The notes: generated by a model not told the origin, from the sequence alone. Numbered from the stretch's first letter, positions 1 to 9,013 are shown. The stretch: DNA of 64,000 nucleotides from Ornithinimicrobium cryptoxanthini (GCF_023923205.1 NZ_CP099490.1:1674001-1738000); one strand, 5' to 3'. Numbers and translations are program-made.

Positions 1-711
1 GCTGAGCAGGCCCGGCGGGGCCGAGAGCTCAGTCAGGCGTCCGGCTTCGCTGCACCCGAGGTCCTGACGGAGGCTGCGGACCAGGTGAGCTTCGGCATAC
101 TGGCCGGCCAGAGCCTGCACGAGGTGGGCGCCCACGCGCCCCTGGAGCAGTGGACGGCCACGTGGCAGCTGTGGGGACATCACTGGCAGGTGCTGACCGG
201 GCTGCACGCGCCCGACCTGGCGCCCCACACCCCCGAGGACGAGGTCCGGGTGCTGCAGCGCTGGATCGGTCTGGCCGAGGAGTTCGGCGCCCTGCCACCC
301 CGAGTGCTGGCGGGCCTGCGCGCTCGCGCGGACCGAGTCTGCGCCGTGCTGCTCGGCGGGGAGGCGCAGGCACCGGTCGTCAGCCACCGCGATCTGCACG
401 ACAAGCAGATCCTCGCGGACGGTGCCTCGCTCGGGCTGCTGGACTTCGACACGGCAGCGCTGGCCGAGCCGGCGCTCGACCTGGCCAACCTCTGGGTGCA
501 CGCCGGGCTCCGCGCGGACCAGCACCTGTGGTCTCACGAGCATGCTGAGGTCGCGCGGGAGGCCATCATGGGCCTGGCCGACCAGCTCGACGTGGAGCCG
601 GAGCGCTTCGAGACCTATGCCGCGGCGACCCGACTGCGACTGGCCTGCCTGTATGCGTTCCGGCCGGCACACCGCGACCTGGCTCTGGCGTGGGCCGACA
701 AGGTCGTGTGA
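1..711 (+). CDS. Aminoglycoside phosphotransferase-like kinase, 5' truncated by the window edge
   Basis: The frame is open from base 1, so the gene starts outside the window and the in-frame GTG at 85 is unlikely to be the true start. The C-terminal part of an APH/choline-kinase fold is visible. HRDLHDKQIL is the Brenner-type catalytic loop (Asp as catalytic base, later polar residue for metal). LLDFDTAALAEPALDLANL is the DFD metal-binding motif. Proteins of this family phosphorylate small molecules such as aminoglycosides, homoserine or sugars, and the substrate cannot be told from this fragment. About 237 residues are visible. It ends about 90 bases before the next gene, with operator palindromes between, so it is probably a separate transcription unit. 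Confidence 0.8.
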   Translation, partial: AEQARRGRELSQASGFAAPEVLTEAADQVSFGILAGQSLHEVGAHAPLEQWTATWQLWGHHWQVLTGLHAPDLAPHTPEDEVRVLQRWIGLAEEFGALPPRVLAGLRARADRVCAVLLGGEAQAPVVSHRDLHDKQILADGASLGLLDFDTAALAEPALDLANLWVHAGLRADQHLWSHEHAEVAREAIMGLADQLDVEPERFETYAAATRLRLACLYAFRPAHRDLALAWADKVV

Positions 712-748
712 CTCGCACCGCGCGTCGCGTGACCGACATCACAGCTGC

Positions 749-779
749 TGCACCGAGTGCAGGTTTGCACTGAGTGCAA
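749..779. promoter_or_regulatory. Two tandem palindromic operators, probably for the adjacent TetR regulator
   Basis: Two near-identical perfect inverted repeats lie 17 bp apart centre to centre: TGCAC-CGA-GTGCA (749-761) and TTGCAC-TGA-GTGCAA (765-779). They end about 20 bases before the likely TetR start at 801. Paired half-sites just upstream of a tetR gene fit an autoregulated TetR operator. Operator identity is inference; the palindromes are directly visible. Confidence 0.75.
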
Positions 780-800
780 CTGTCGACTTATCGTGATCGG

Positions 801-1424
801 GTGACCACCACCCACCACACCCGGCGCGAGCTCAACAAGGCCCGCACGCGGGAGGCGCTGCTGGACGCGCTGCGGACCCAGCTCGCTCAGCGAGGCCTGA
901 CCGAGCTCAACGTCGAGGAGATCGCCGAGGCAGCAGATGTCTCCCGGCGCACGTTCTTCAACTACTTCCCGAGCGTCGAGGCCGCCCTCAGTGAGGCGAT
1001 CTCGGTCCCGATCGGGCACATGGCGTCGATGCTCGGGGACCGTCCCGCGGACGAGCCGCCCCTGGTGGCCGTGCGGCGGGTGGTGGAGGAGTCACCGCTG
1101 CCGCAGCAGATGCTGCGCTGGGTCTCCAACGTGCGCTGCTCCTTCACCGAACGGCAGGGCTTCGCCGTCAACGTCTGGGCCTATCACCGAGAGCTGCTCG
1201 AAGAGATCCTGCGCGAGCGCCTCGGCGACAGTGATGCGCTGGCCGTCAGCTCGCTTGCCGGCACGATCATGGCGGTCTTTGACGCGACCGAGCGCGTCTG
1301 GTTCACCCCCGACGCCGAGGTCGATGAGGAAGCCACCGCGCGGTTCAACGTGCTCCTGTGCCGCGGGCTGGAGCTGGCCGCCTCCGGTTGGACGCACGCA
1401 TCTGAGCCCCGAGCCAGCACCTGA
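801..1424 (+). CDS. TetR/AcrR family transcriptional regulator
   Basis: About 207 residues. The N-terminal helix-turn-helix is clear: TREALLDALRTQL, then ELNVEEIAEAADVSRRTFFNYFPSVEAAL, ending in the YFP-S-E-A signature of TetR proteins. The C-terminal ligand domain is divergent, as is usual. A longer frame opens at GTG 774, but that codon lies inside an operator palindrome. The GTG at 801 keeps the whole DNA-binding domain and leaves room for a promoter, so it is preferred. The gene lies directly upstream of an MMPL exporter in the same direction, so it probably represses that exporter and itself through the palindromes at 749-779. Confidence 0.9.
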   Translation: MTTTHHTRRELNKARTREALLDALRTQLAQRGLTELNVEEIAEAADVSRRTFFNYFPSVEAALSEAISVPIGHMASMLGDRPADEPPLVAVRRVVEESPLPQQMLRWVSNVRCSFTERQGFAVNVWAYHRELLEEILRERLGDSDALAVSSLAGTIMAVFDATERVWFTPDAEVDEEATARFNVLLCRGLELAASGWTHASEPRAST

Positions 1425-1511
1425 CCCACCGAACTGACCCACCGGTCGGCGCGCGCTCACCGACGAACGTGCGCACCGGCATACGACACCCAAGAGCCTG
1501 ACTAAAGACCG

Positions 1512-1528
1512 CCGGACCACGGGTCCGG
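1512..1528. promoter_or_regulatory. Hairpin or operator just upstream of the exporter gene
   Basis: A perfect 7-bp inverted repeat, CCGGACC-ACG-GGTCCGG, sits between tetR and the MMPL gene. It ends a few bases before the GAGAGGA ribosome-binding site and the GTG at 1545. It could be an operator, a weak terminator after tetR, or an mRNA hairpin controlling translation; the sequence alone does not decide. Confidence 0.45.
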
Positions 1529-1544
1529 TCACGAGAGGACAACC

Positions 1545-4166
1545 GTGGCTTCCTTCCTGCACCGCCTGGGGCGTTGGTGCGCCAACCACCCGTGGCGCAC
1601 CATCGTGGCCTGGGTCCTGGTCGTCGCTGCCGCCAGCACCGCCGCGGCGACGCTGGCCAAGCCACTGAGCAACGAGTTCAGCATCCCGGGCAGCCGCTTT
1701 GAGGCCGTGCTGACCCAGCTCAAGGCGGAGATCCCCGAGGCGGCGGGCGCCATGGGCACCGTCGTGTTCAGCAGCGACGATGGCTTTGACGACGCGGACC
1801 GGGCGGCCGTCGGTGACCTGATCGAGGAGTGGGGGCAGCGGGACGGGGTCACTGCCGCCATCGACCCGTTCTCCTTGCAGGCCCAGCTCGACGCCTCGGA
1901 CGGCCAGCTCACCGACGCGCGCGAGGAGCTGCGCCAGGGCCGCGCGGGCATCGAGACCGGCTGGAGCGAGCTGCGCGCCGCCCAGCAGGAGATCGACAAC
2001 GGCTGGACGCAGTATGACGGCGGCCTGGCCGCCCTGGACGAGAACAGGGCCGCGCTGCCCCCGGAGGCGGTCGCGGAGGCTGAGGCCCAGCTCGAGCAGG
2101 CACGAGAGCAGCTGGAGGCCGGACAGGCCGAGCTGGACGCGGGCAAGCAGGAGCTTGAGGCGGGAGCGGCCGAGCTGACCGCCGGCGAGGAGCAGGTAGC
2201 GCTGGGGGAGCGGCTGGCTGGTCTGAGCGAAGGCATGCGCTTTGTGTCGGAGGACGGCACGGTGGCCCTGGCCCAGGTGCAGTTCGAGCTGGAGGGTGCC
2301 GCGGTCGACCCCGAGATCGGAACCTTCCTGCAGGAGACCGGTGAGGCGCTCGAAGCGGACACGGGGATCACGGTCGACTACTCCCAGTCGATCGTCCAGG
2401 ACATCGCGAGTGTCGTGGGCACCACCGAGGCCGTCGGCATCGCGGTCGCGGCGATCGTGCTGCTGGTCATGCTCGGCAGCGTCCTGGCCGCCGGGTTGCC
2501 GCTGCTCATGGCGCTCGTCGGGGTCGGCGTCGGTGTCGGCGGTGCGATGGCGCTGACCCAGGTCGTGGACATGAACAGCGCGACCCCCGCCCTGGCTCTG
2601 ATGCTCGGTCTGGCCGTGGGCATCGACTACTCGCTCTTCCTGATCAACCGGCACCGCACCCAGCTGCGCCAGGGCATGGCGATGACCGACTCGATCGCGC
2701 TGGCGACCGGCACCTCCGGCAACGCCGTCGTCTTCGCCGGGATGACGGTCTTCATCGCCCTGGCCGCGCTGGTGGTCACCGGCATCCCGTTCCTCGGCGT
2801 GATGGGGCTGGTGGCTGCAGGCACCGTGCTGGTGGCGGTGCTGCTCGCCATCACGCTGACCCCGGCGCTACTGTCGCTGCTGGGCACCCGTGTGCTGGGT
2901 CGTCGACGGGGGACGGCGCGTCGGCAGGTGCCCGAGTACGCCGAGGACCCGGTGCGTGGTCGCGGTGGTTGGGCCGCCTGGGTGCAGCGCCGCCCGTGGG
3001 CCGTGATCGTCGGGGTGCTGGTGATCGTGGGCACCATGGCCTTCCCAGCCCTGGACATCCGTCTGGGGCTACCGGACGGGTCCTCCGAACCGGCCGACTC
3101 CACGGCCTATGCCACCTTCGACCTGACGCGGGAGCACTTCGGCGCGGGCGCGAACGGGCCCATCGTGGCGGTCGCGACGATGGACGCGCCGATCGAGGAC
3201 TCCGAGTCGGCGCTGATGGAGGCGCAGGTCGGGCTCGCCGAGGACCTCGCGCACGTGCCCGGAGCGGAGTCGGTCGTGCCCTTCGGCGTGAGTGAGGACC
3301 GCACCACCCTGGCCTTCCAGATCGTGCCGGAGGGCGGCCCGGCCGAGGAGGTCACGGTCGACCTGGTGGGCAACCTGGACAACTCCGCCGACCAGATCGG
3401 CGAGGCGCACGCGGCAGAGCTGGGCTTCACCGGTGCCACCGTGGCCAACATCGACATCTCCCAGCAGCTGGCCGACGTGCTGCCGCTCTATCTCGTGGTG
3501 GTCGTCGGTCTCTCCCTGGTGCTGCTCCTCCTGGTCTTCCGCTCCATCCTGGTGCCGCTGCTGGCCACCGGTGGCTTCCTGCTGTCGATCGCGGCCTCCT
3601 TCGGCGCTGTCGTGGCCGTCTATCAGTGGGGCGTGGCGGACTGGTTGTTCGGTGTGCACGAGCCGGGACCGATCTTGAGCTTCCTGCCGATCCTGCTGAT
3701 CGGAGTGCTGTTCGGGCTGGCGATGGACTATCAGGTCTTCCTCGTCACCGCGATGCGGGAGGCCCACGTGCACGGTGAGGAGGCCCGCCGAGCGATCGTC
3801 AGTGGTTTCAACCACAGCGCGCAGGTGGTCACCGCCGCCGCGATCATCATGATCTCGGTCTTTGGCGGCTTCGTCTTCGCGCACCTGGCGATGGTCCGCC
3901 CGATCGGGCTCGGCCTGGCCATGGGCGTCCTGGTCGACGCCTTCCTGGTGCGCATGACGCTAACTCCGGCCGTGCTCTCCCTGCTGGGGGAGAAGGCGTG
4001 GTGGCTGCCTCGCTGGCTGGACCGGACCCTGCCGGACATGGACGTCGAGGGTTCTCAGCTGGAGCGGTCGCTGGGGGTGGACACCTATCCCGACGGTGAC
4101 GTCGACGTCGTGCCGGACGCGGCAGGTGCTGGCCACGACCACCAGCTGGAGCCGTCGCGGGACTGA
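1545..4166 (+). CDS. MMPL family RND-type transporter
   Basis: 873 residues, within the normal range for actinobacterial MMPL exporters. These inner-membrane, proton-driven pumps export lipids, drugs or peptides. Starts at GTG after a GAGAGGA site. An N-terminal membrane helix is followed by an extracytoplasmic domain with a long coiled coil (about residues 105-225) rich in EL/AEL repeats spaced by glycine. A first membrane bundle contains the GLAVGIDYSLFLINRHR motif. A second porter domain follows, then a second bundle with GVLFGLAMDYQVFLVTAMRE. The paired GxxxDY motifs are typical of proton-relay segments. The hydrophilic tail is acidic. It follows tetR directly, so it is probably the regulated pump; the substrate is unknown. 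Confidence 0.93.
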   Translation: MASFLHRLGRWCANHPWRTIVAWVLVVAAASTAAATLAKPLSNEFSIPGSRFEAVLTQLKAEIPEAAGAMGTVVFSSDDGFDDADRAAVGDLIEEWGQRDGVTAAIDPFSLQAQLDASDGQLTDAREELRQGRAGIETGWSELRAAQQEIDNGWTQYDGGLAALDENRAALPPEAVAEAEAQLEQAREQLEAGQAELDAGKQELEAGAAELTAGEEQVALGERLAGLSEGMRFVSEDGTVALAQVQFELEGAAVDPEIGTFLQETGEALEADTGITVDYSQSIVQDIASVVGTTEAVGIAVAAIVLLVMLGSVLAAGLPLLMALVGVGVGVGGAMALTQVVDMNSATPALALMLGLAVGIDYSLFLINRHRTQLRQGMAMTDSIALATGTSGNAVVFAGMTVFIALAALVVTGIPFLGVMGLVAAGTVLVAVLLAITLTPALLSLLGTRVLGRRRGTARRQVPEYAEDPVRGRGGWAAWVQRRPWAVIVGVLVIVGTMAFPALDIRLGLPDGSSEPADSTAYATFDLTREHFGAGANGPIVAVATMDAPIEDSESALMEAQVGLAEDLAHVPGAESVVPFGVSEDRTTLAFQIVPEGGPAEEVTVDLVGNLDNSADQIGEAHAAELGFTGATVANIDISQQLADVLPLYLVVVVGLSLVLLLLVFRSILVPLLATGGFLLSIAASFGAVVAVYQWGVADWLFGVHEPGPILSFLPILLIGVLFGLAMDYQVFLVTAMREAHVHGEEARRAIVSGFNHSAQVVTAAAIIMISVFGGFVFAHLAMVRPIGLGLAMGVLVDAFLVRMTLTPAVLSLLGEKAWWLPRWLDRTLPDMDVEGSQLERSLGVDTYPDGDVDVVPDAAGAGHDHQLEPSRD

Positions 4167-4253
4167 GCCCTCGGCATACCCACAAAAGGCCTTGCCGTGG
4201 ACGCTGCTGGCGTCGTACGGTCTGGGGACACGAGAAGGGAGGTGGTCCGGCCT

Positions 4254-4292
4254 GTGAATACCTATCGGACGCGTGAGGTGGCTGAGCGCTGA
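4254..4292 (+). other. Possible 12-codon micro-ORF with a strong ribosome-binding site
   Basis: A near-ideal Shine-Dalgarno (AAGGGAGGTGG, 4235-4245) precedes GTG at 4254, which opens a 12-residue peptide, MNTYRTREVAER. The peptide resembles the start of small MerR/excisionase-type helix-turn-helix proteins, but the frame stops at once. It may be a leader peptide, a real micro-protein or a remnant of a truncated HTH gene. Only the strong site makes it notable. Confidence 0.25.
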
Positions 4293-4370
4293 GCCCAGCC
4301 TTCGCCTGGCCTCCCTGCCTCGGCAGCGGCCAGAACCCGGACGGGTGACGCGAAAACCACTCAGTCACCG

Positions 4371-4437
4371 GAGCCCGTGAGCATGGCGTGCTGTCGTCCA
4401 CCACGCCCCCGCGCACCCGCGCGGGACTCACGGGCTC
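4371..4437. terminator. Large inverted repeat between convergent genes, probable bidirectional terminator
   Basis: GAGCCCGTGAG (4371-4381) is exactly complementary to CTCACGGGCTC (4427-4437). A smaller nested repeat, GGCGTG...CACGCC, lies inside. It lies between the end of the exporter gene (plus strand) and the end of ackA (minus strand). There is no T-tract, as is common in high-GC actinobacteria. Confidence 0.55.
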
Positions 4438-4470
4438 TCGCCTGCCCGGTGTGGCGTTCCGTGGCCCAGC

Positions 4471-5691
4471 TCAGCTGTGGGCCAGCAACTGCATCGCCTC
4501 GCGGGCGATCTCCCACTCCTCGTTGGTCGGCACGACAAAGGCCGCGACCGCACTGTCAGTCGTGCTGATGCGGGTCTCGCCGCGGGCCGTCGCGTTGGCG
4601 TCCGCGTCGAGCTCGATCCCGAGCAGCCCCGCGCGCTGGAGCACGGCCGCCCGCAGCTCGGTGCTGTTCTCCCCGATGCCGGCAGTGAACGCCACGGCGT
4701 CCAACCGTCCGAGCACCAGGGCGGACGAACCCAGGTGACGCACCAGCTGCTGCACGACCACGTCGAACGCCAGCGTGGCCTCCTCGTCCCCGTCAGCGCG
4801 ACGCTGCTCGATCGCACGGAAGTCGCTGTCGCCGGCCAGACCCTTGAGACCTGACTCCTTGTTGAGCGCGTGGTCGAACTCCGGCAGCGTCAACCCGCTC
4901 ACCCGCGACAGGTGCGCCGGCAACCCCGGGTCGAGGTCGCCCGGCCGGGTGCCCATCACCAGGCCCTCGAGCGGCGTCAGCCCCATCGAGGTGTCGACGC
5001 TGCGCCCACCCTCCACGGCGCAGGAGCTCGCGCCGTTGCCCAGGTGCAGCACCACCACGTTGGTCTCCTCGAGCGGGCGCCCCAGGAGCTCGGCGGTGCG
5101 CCGCGACACATAGGCGTGCGAGGTCCCGTGGAAGCCGTAGCGCCGGATATTCAACGTCTGCCGCCACGCCAGGGGCACCGCATAGGTGAACGCTGCGGCC
5201 GGCATCGTCTGGTGGAAGGCCGTGTCGAAGACCGCGACCTGCGGCAGGTCCGGGAACGTCTCGAGGGCCACCTCAATGCCGGCGATGTTGCCCGGGTTGT
5301 GTAGGGGAGCTAGCGGCACCAGCCGGCGCAGCGTCTCCAGCACCTCGTCGTCGATGCGCACCGTCGAGGCGAACTTGGCCCCACCGTGCACCACCCGGTG
5401 ACCGACCGCCCCCGGGGCAGTCTCCCGCAGGTCTGGACCATGCTCGGCGAACTGCACGGTGAGCAGCTCAAACGCGGCAGCGTGGTCTCGGACCTCCTGC
5501 TCGGTGACGTGGTCGGTGCCGTCGACGGTATGCCGTGCGCTCCCGTCGTCGAGGCCGATCCGCTCGATCAGTCCGGTCGCCAGGGACTGGCCCGTGTCGG
5601 CGCGGACCAGCTGGTATTTCAGGGAGGAGGACCCGGCGTTGATCACCAGGACCGGCGCTGCGGGGTCAACCGGGTCGGACGGCATACTCAC
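4471..5691 (-). CDS. ackA: Acetate kinase
   Basis: 406 residues, the usual length. Acetate kinase converts acetyl phosphate and ADP to acetate and ATP, the last step of the Pta-AckA overflow pathway, in the cytoplasm. The N-terminus VLVINAGSSSLKYQLV is the family signature. HRVVHGG, the catalytic-loop FDTAFHQTMP, YGFHGTSHAYVS, HLGNGASSCAV and FTAGIGENS are all present in order. It starts at a GTG that overlaps the pta stop by four bases (GTGA), so the two genes are translationally coupled and share a promoter upstream of pta. Confidence 0.98.
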   Translation of the reverse strand: MSMPSDPVDPAAPVLVINAGSSSLKYQLVRADTGQSLATGLIERIGLDDGSARHTVDGTDHVTEQEVRDHAAAFELLTVQFAEHGPDLRETAPGAVGHRVVHGGAKFASTVRIDDEVLETLRRLVPLAPLHNPGNIAGIEVALETFPDLPQVAVFDTAFHQTMPAAAFTYAVPLAWRQTLNIRRYGFHGTSHAYVSRRTAELLGRPLEETNVVVLHLGNGASSCAVEGGRSVDTSMGLTPLEGLVMGTRPGDLDPGLPAHLSRVSGLTLPEFDHALNKESGLKGLAGDSDFRAIEQRRADGDEEATLAFDVVVQQLVRHLGSSALVLGRLDAVAFTAGIGENSTELRAAVLQRAGLLGIELDADANATARGETRISTTDSAVAAFVVPTNEEWEIAREAMQLLAHS

Positions 5692-7754
5692 TTCGTCTCC
5701 TTGGCCTGGACCGCGGTGATGGCGACCGTGTTGACGATGTCACGGACCGTCGCACCACGCGACAGGTCGTTGACCGGCTTGCGCAGGCCCTGCAGGACCG
5801 GACCCACCGCGATCGCCTGGGCGCTGCGCTGGACCGCCTTGTAGGTGTTGTTGCCCGTGTTGAGGTCGGGGAAGATCAGCACGGTCGCGCGCCCGGCCAC
5901 CGTCGAGTCCTTCAGCTTGGTGGCGGCGACGGCTGCGTCGACCGCGGCGTCATACTGGATCGGCCCCTCGACCTGCAGCTCCGGAGCCAGCTGCCGGACC
6001 AGCTCTGTCGCCGTGCGCACCTTGTCGACATCGGCACCCGTCCCGGAGCCTCCCGTGGAGTAGGAGAGCATCGCCACGCGCGGCTCCACCCCGAACTGGG
6101 CGGCGGTCCGGGCGGAGGAGATGGCAATGTCCGCGAGCTGCTCGGCCGTGGGGTCGGGGTTGATGGCGCAGTCGCCATAGACGAGCACCTGGTCGGCCAG
6201 GCACATGAAGAAGACCGAGGAGACGACCGAGACCCCCTCGTCGGTGCGGATCACCTCAAGCGCGGGACGGATCGTGTGGGCCGTGGTCGTGATCGACCCA
6301 GAAACCATGCCGTCGGCGTCACCGTTGAGCACCATGAAGGTGCCGAAGTAGGACGGGTCGACCACCGTGTCGATCGCGCGGTCGAGGGTGACGCCCTTGT
6401 GGGCCCGCAGCTCGGCATACTGCTCGGCATAGGCCTGGCGACGCGGGTCGGTCGCAGGGTCGACGCAGGTCGCCGCCTCGATCCGCAACCCCAGCGAGGT
6501 TGCCCGAGCACGGATCTCGTCCTCCGGCCCGAGGAGGATGAGGTTGGCAACTCCGCGGGTCAGCAGTTGGTCGGCGGCGCGCAGGATGCGCTCCTCCAGT
6601 CCCTCCGGCAGGACCACGGTGGCCGCCGCCTCCCGGGCCCACTCCGTCAGTCGGTGCTCGAACATGCGCGGCGTCACGATGCCGGAGGCGCGGGTGACGC
6701 CCTGGGGCAGCAAGGCAGCGAGGTCCAGGTTGGCGTTGACCAGCGCGACGGCCTCTTCGATCTTGCGGTGTGAGCCGGACGCGATGCGAGGCCGTGCGCC
6801 ATAGCACTTGGTCGCTGTGGTGAAGGTGCCGTAGGAGGTGGTGACCACGGGCAGCTGGACCTCAAGCCCCTCGACCAGCCGTCGCACGTGCGGGTTCAGC
6901 GGGAAGCCGCCGTTGAGGACGATGCCCGACAGCCCGGGGAAGGTGCTCGCCCGGTGGGCCTGCAACGAGGCGAGCAGGACCTCCTCACGGTCGGCGGGGC
7001 AGATGACGACTGCGCCCTCCTTGAGCCGGTCCAGGACGTTGGGCATGGTCATGCCGGCCACGATCAGGCTCATCGACTCCTGGTCCAGCAGCGCCTCGTC
7101 GCCCAGAAGGAGCTCGCCGTCGACGGCGGTCATCAGGTCACGAACCGTGGGCGCGGCGAGGATCGCGTTGGCCGGCAGGACGTATGCGGAGTGCTCACCG
7201 AGGTGCTGCGCCAGCGCCGCCCTAGTGGGCTCGACCTGGTCGGGGGCGACCCGGTTGGCGATCACCCCGAGGACGTCGGCGTGGCGGATCCTTGCCTCGT
7301 GCACGTTGAGCGAGGCAGCGGTCACGACGTCCTCGGCGGACCGGTCGATGGCGGGCACCACGAGCATCATCGGTGAGCCGATGTTGGCGGCGATGCTGGC
7401 GTTGACGGAGAACTCTGTGGGGCCGGGGATGTCGGTGAAGTCGGAGCCGACGACGAGGACGGCGTCGTGCGCGTCGGCATACTGGTGGAAGCGGTCGACG
7501 ACCTCGCTGATGGCACCCTCGGCGTTGGCATGGATGCGGTCATAGGTGACCCCGACCGCCTCAGCCTCCCCGAGCGGCGAGCTGGCCCGCGGCAGGAGCA
7601 GCTGGAGCACATGGTCTGGGACGTCGTCCTGGACGATGGGCCGGAAGACCCCGACCCGGCCGCCGAGGCGGGTCAGCTGGGCCAGCAGCCCGAGGGCAAC
7701 GGCGGACTTGCCGGAGCGGGACTCCGCCGAGGCGAGATAGAGACTTGTAGGCAC
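5688..7754 (-). CDS. pta: Phosphate acetyltransferase, long form
   Basis: 688 residues, the long three-domain Pta type. It converts acetyl-CoA and phosphate to acetyl phosphate and CoA. The N-terminal third (LYLASAESRSGKSAVALGLLAQL) is the BioD-like P-loop regulatory domain, a DRTGG-type domain follows in the middle, and the C-terminal third is the PTA_PTB catalytic domain with SYSTGGSGTGADVDKV and a PDLNTGNNTYKAVQRSA substrate motif. It is first in the pta-ackA operon and diverges from the class IV aminotransferase across about 125 bases. Confidence 0.97.
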   Translation of the reverse strand: MPTSLYLASAESRSGKSAVALGLLAQLTRLGGRVGVFRPIVQDDVPDHVLQLLLPRASSPLGEAEAVGVTYDRIHANAEGAISEVVDRFHQYADAHDAVLVVGSDFTDIPGPTEFSVNASIAANIGSPMMLVVPAIDRSAEDVVTAASLNVHEARIRHADVLGVIANRVAPDQVEPTRAALAQHLGEHSAYVLPANAILAAPTVRDLMTAVDGELLLGDEALLDQESMSLIVAGMTMPNVLDRLKEGAVVICPADREEVLLASLQAHRASTFPGLSGIVLNGGFPLNPHVRRLVEGLEVQLPVVTTSYGTFTTATKCYGARPRIASGSHRKIEEAVALVNANLDLAALLPQGVTRASGIVTPRMFEHRLTEWAREAAATVVLPEGLEERILRAADQLLTRGVANLILLGPEDEIRARATSLGLRIEAATCVDPATDPRRQAYAEQYAELRAHKGVTLDRAIDTVVDPSYFGTFMVLNGDADGMVSGSITTTAHTIRPALEVIRTDEGVSVVSSVFFMCLADQVLVYGDCAINPDPTAEQLADIAISSARTAAQFGVEPRVAMLSYSTGGSGTGADVDKVRTATELVRQLAPELQVEGPIQYDAAVDAAVAATKLKDSTVAGRATVLIFPDLNTGNNTYKAVQRSAQAIAVGPVLQGLRKPVNDLSRGATVRDIVNTVAITAVQAKETK

Positions 7755-7879
7755 CCTCAGAACCTATCGCCCTGCACGCAGTCTGGGATGGGGGCACCCG
7801 CTGAGCCGATTGTCCGGGACTCCGGGCCTGTCGGCATACTCCGGCTGCTTGCGTCTGCAGGTCGTGAGAGTCTGACCAG

Positions 7880-8782
7880 ATGAGTGCAGACCGGATCAGG
7901 GTGTGGGTTGATGGCCAGCGGGTCGACGAGGGGCCGGCGATCGCGGCGCTCGATCACGGGGTGACGGTCGGCGACGGAGTCTTCGAGACGGCCAAGATCA
8001 TCGACGGCCAGGTGTTCGCGCGCACCCGCCACCACGACCGGATGGACCGCTCGCTGGCCGGGCTGGGCCTCGGGACTTTGGACCGGGAGCGGGTTGACGA
8101 AGGCATCGAGGCCGTGCTGCAGGACGAGATGATCGAGTTCGGACGGCTGCGCTACACCATCACCGGGGGAGTGGGTCCGCTGGGCTCGGACCGGCTCGAC
8201 TCCCCGATGACCTACATCGTCACGGCGGGGGACCAGCCGCGGCCGACGCCCGCAACCACCGTGGGGGTGGTCCCCTGGATCCGCAACGAGCGGGCCGCGA
8301 CGGTGGGCCTGAAGACGACGTCGTATGCCGAGAACGTGGTTGCTCTTGCTGCCGCCAAGAAGCTGGGAGGCACCGAGGCGATCTTCGCCAACGGCGCTGG
8401 TGACCTGTGTGAGGGCACGGGGTCAAACATTTTTGTCGTGCGCGACGGGGTCATCTTCACCCCGCCACTGGAGTCCGGTCCCCTGGCAGGGATCACTCGG
8501 GCCCTGACGATCGAGTGGTGCCGTGAGGAGGGTCTGGAGGTCCGTGAGGAGGCGCTGCCGCTGTCGGTGCTCGGCGAGGTCGATGAGGCCTTCCTGACCT
8601 CCAGCACCCGCGACGTGCAGGCGATCGCTGCAGTCCGGGTCGTCGGCGCGCAGCAGACGCTGGCGGGGGAGCTCCCGGCTGCGGACCTGTCGGATCGTCA
8701 CCTCGGTGACCTTCCCGGGCCGGTCACCGCCAGGGCAGCTGAAATCTTCGCCCGCCTCGGCAGGGAGCGCCTAGACCCCTGA
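7880..8782 (+). CDS. Class IV aminotransferase (4-amino-4-deoxychorismate lyase-like)
   Basis: 300 residues. This PLP fold includes aminodeoxychorismate lyase (PabC), branched-chain aminotransferase and D-amino acid aminotransferase. Visible hallmarks are HGVTVGDGVFETAKI near the N-terminus, the PLP lysine in LKTTSYAENVVA (about residue 144), EAIFANGAGDLCEGTGSNIFVV, and a C-terminal EAFLTSSTRDVQAI. The single-domain layout and DGVFET motif suggest the PabC branch (p-aminobenzoate for folate), but specificity in this family cannot be fixed from sequence. It stands alone, divergent from pta and just upstream of tRNA-Val. Confidence 0.85.
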   Translation: MSADRIRVWVDGQRVDEGPAIAALDHGVTVGDGVFETAKIIDGQVFARTRHHDRMDRSLAGLGLGTLDRERVDEGIEAVLQDEMIEFGRLRYTITGGVGPLGSDRLDSPMTYIVTAGDQPRPTPATTVGVVPWIRNERAATVGLKTTSYAENVVALAAAKKLGGTEAIFANGAGDLCEGTGSNIFVVRDGVIFTPPLESGPLAGITRALTIEWCREEGLEVREEALPLSVLGEVDEAFLTSSTRDVQAIAAVRVVGAQQTLAGELPAADLSDRHLGDLPGPVTARAAEIFARLGRERLDP

Positions 8783-8865
8783 CCCGGCCCACCCACCATC
8801 CTCCAGGGGGAGGCGACCCGGATTAGGATGGGCCGACCGCGACGGGTTAAAGTAACCGCCGATCG

Positions 8866-8939
8866 GGACGTGTAGCTCAGCTGGTTAGAGCGCTCGCTTC
8901 ACACGCGAGAGGTCAGGGGTTCGAGTCCCTTCACGTCCA
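8866..8939 (+). tRNA. tRNA-Val (anticodon CAC)
   Basis: A full cloverleaf can be drawn. The acceptor stem is GGACGTG/CACGTCC. The D arm is GCTC...GAGC. The anticodon stem is CTCGC/GCGAG with loop TTCACAC (anticodon CAC). The T arm is AGGGG-TTCGAGT-CCCTT, and the discriminator base is A. CCA is not fully encoded (the sequence continues ACCC). An excisionase and a tyrosine recombinase follow directly, so the 3' end is the likely integration site. Confidence 0.96.
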
Positions 8940-8942
8940 CCC
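8914..8942. other. Probable left attachment site (attL) within the tRNA-Val 3' end
   Basis: Tyrosine-recombinase ICEs commonly use the T-arm and acceptor 3' half of a tRNA gene as attB and leave the gene intact. Here xis and int begin about 165 bases beyond the tRNA. The exact core cannot be set because no second copy of the sequence TTCGAGTCCCTTCACGTCCA was found elsewhere in the window. Confidence 0.55.
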
Positions 8943-9013
8943 CTCTCCAAGCGTCTGACCTGCGGAAACACGCAGAACTCATCAGTGCGCTGGCTCCGAG
9001 CCAGGCGAATAAA

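Noticed and set aside
1092..2654. A 520-codon minus-strand frame across tetR and the exporter
   Set aside because: Composition (His/Gln/Arg/Gly-rich) is that of a shadow frame opposite a GC-rich coding region; both genes underneath are clearly real.
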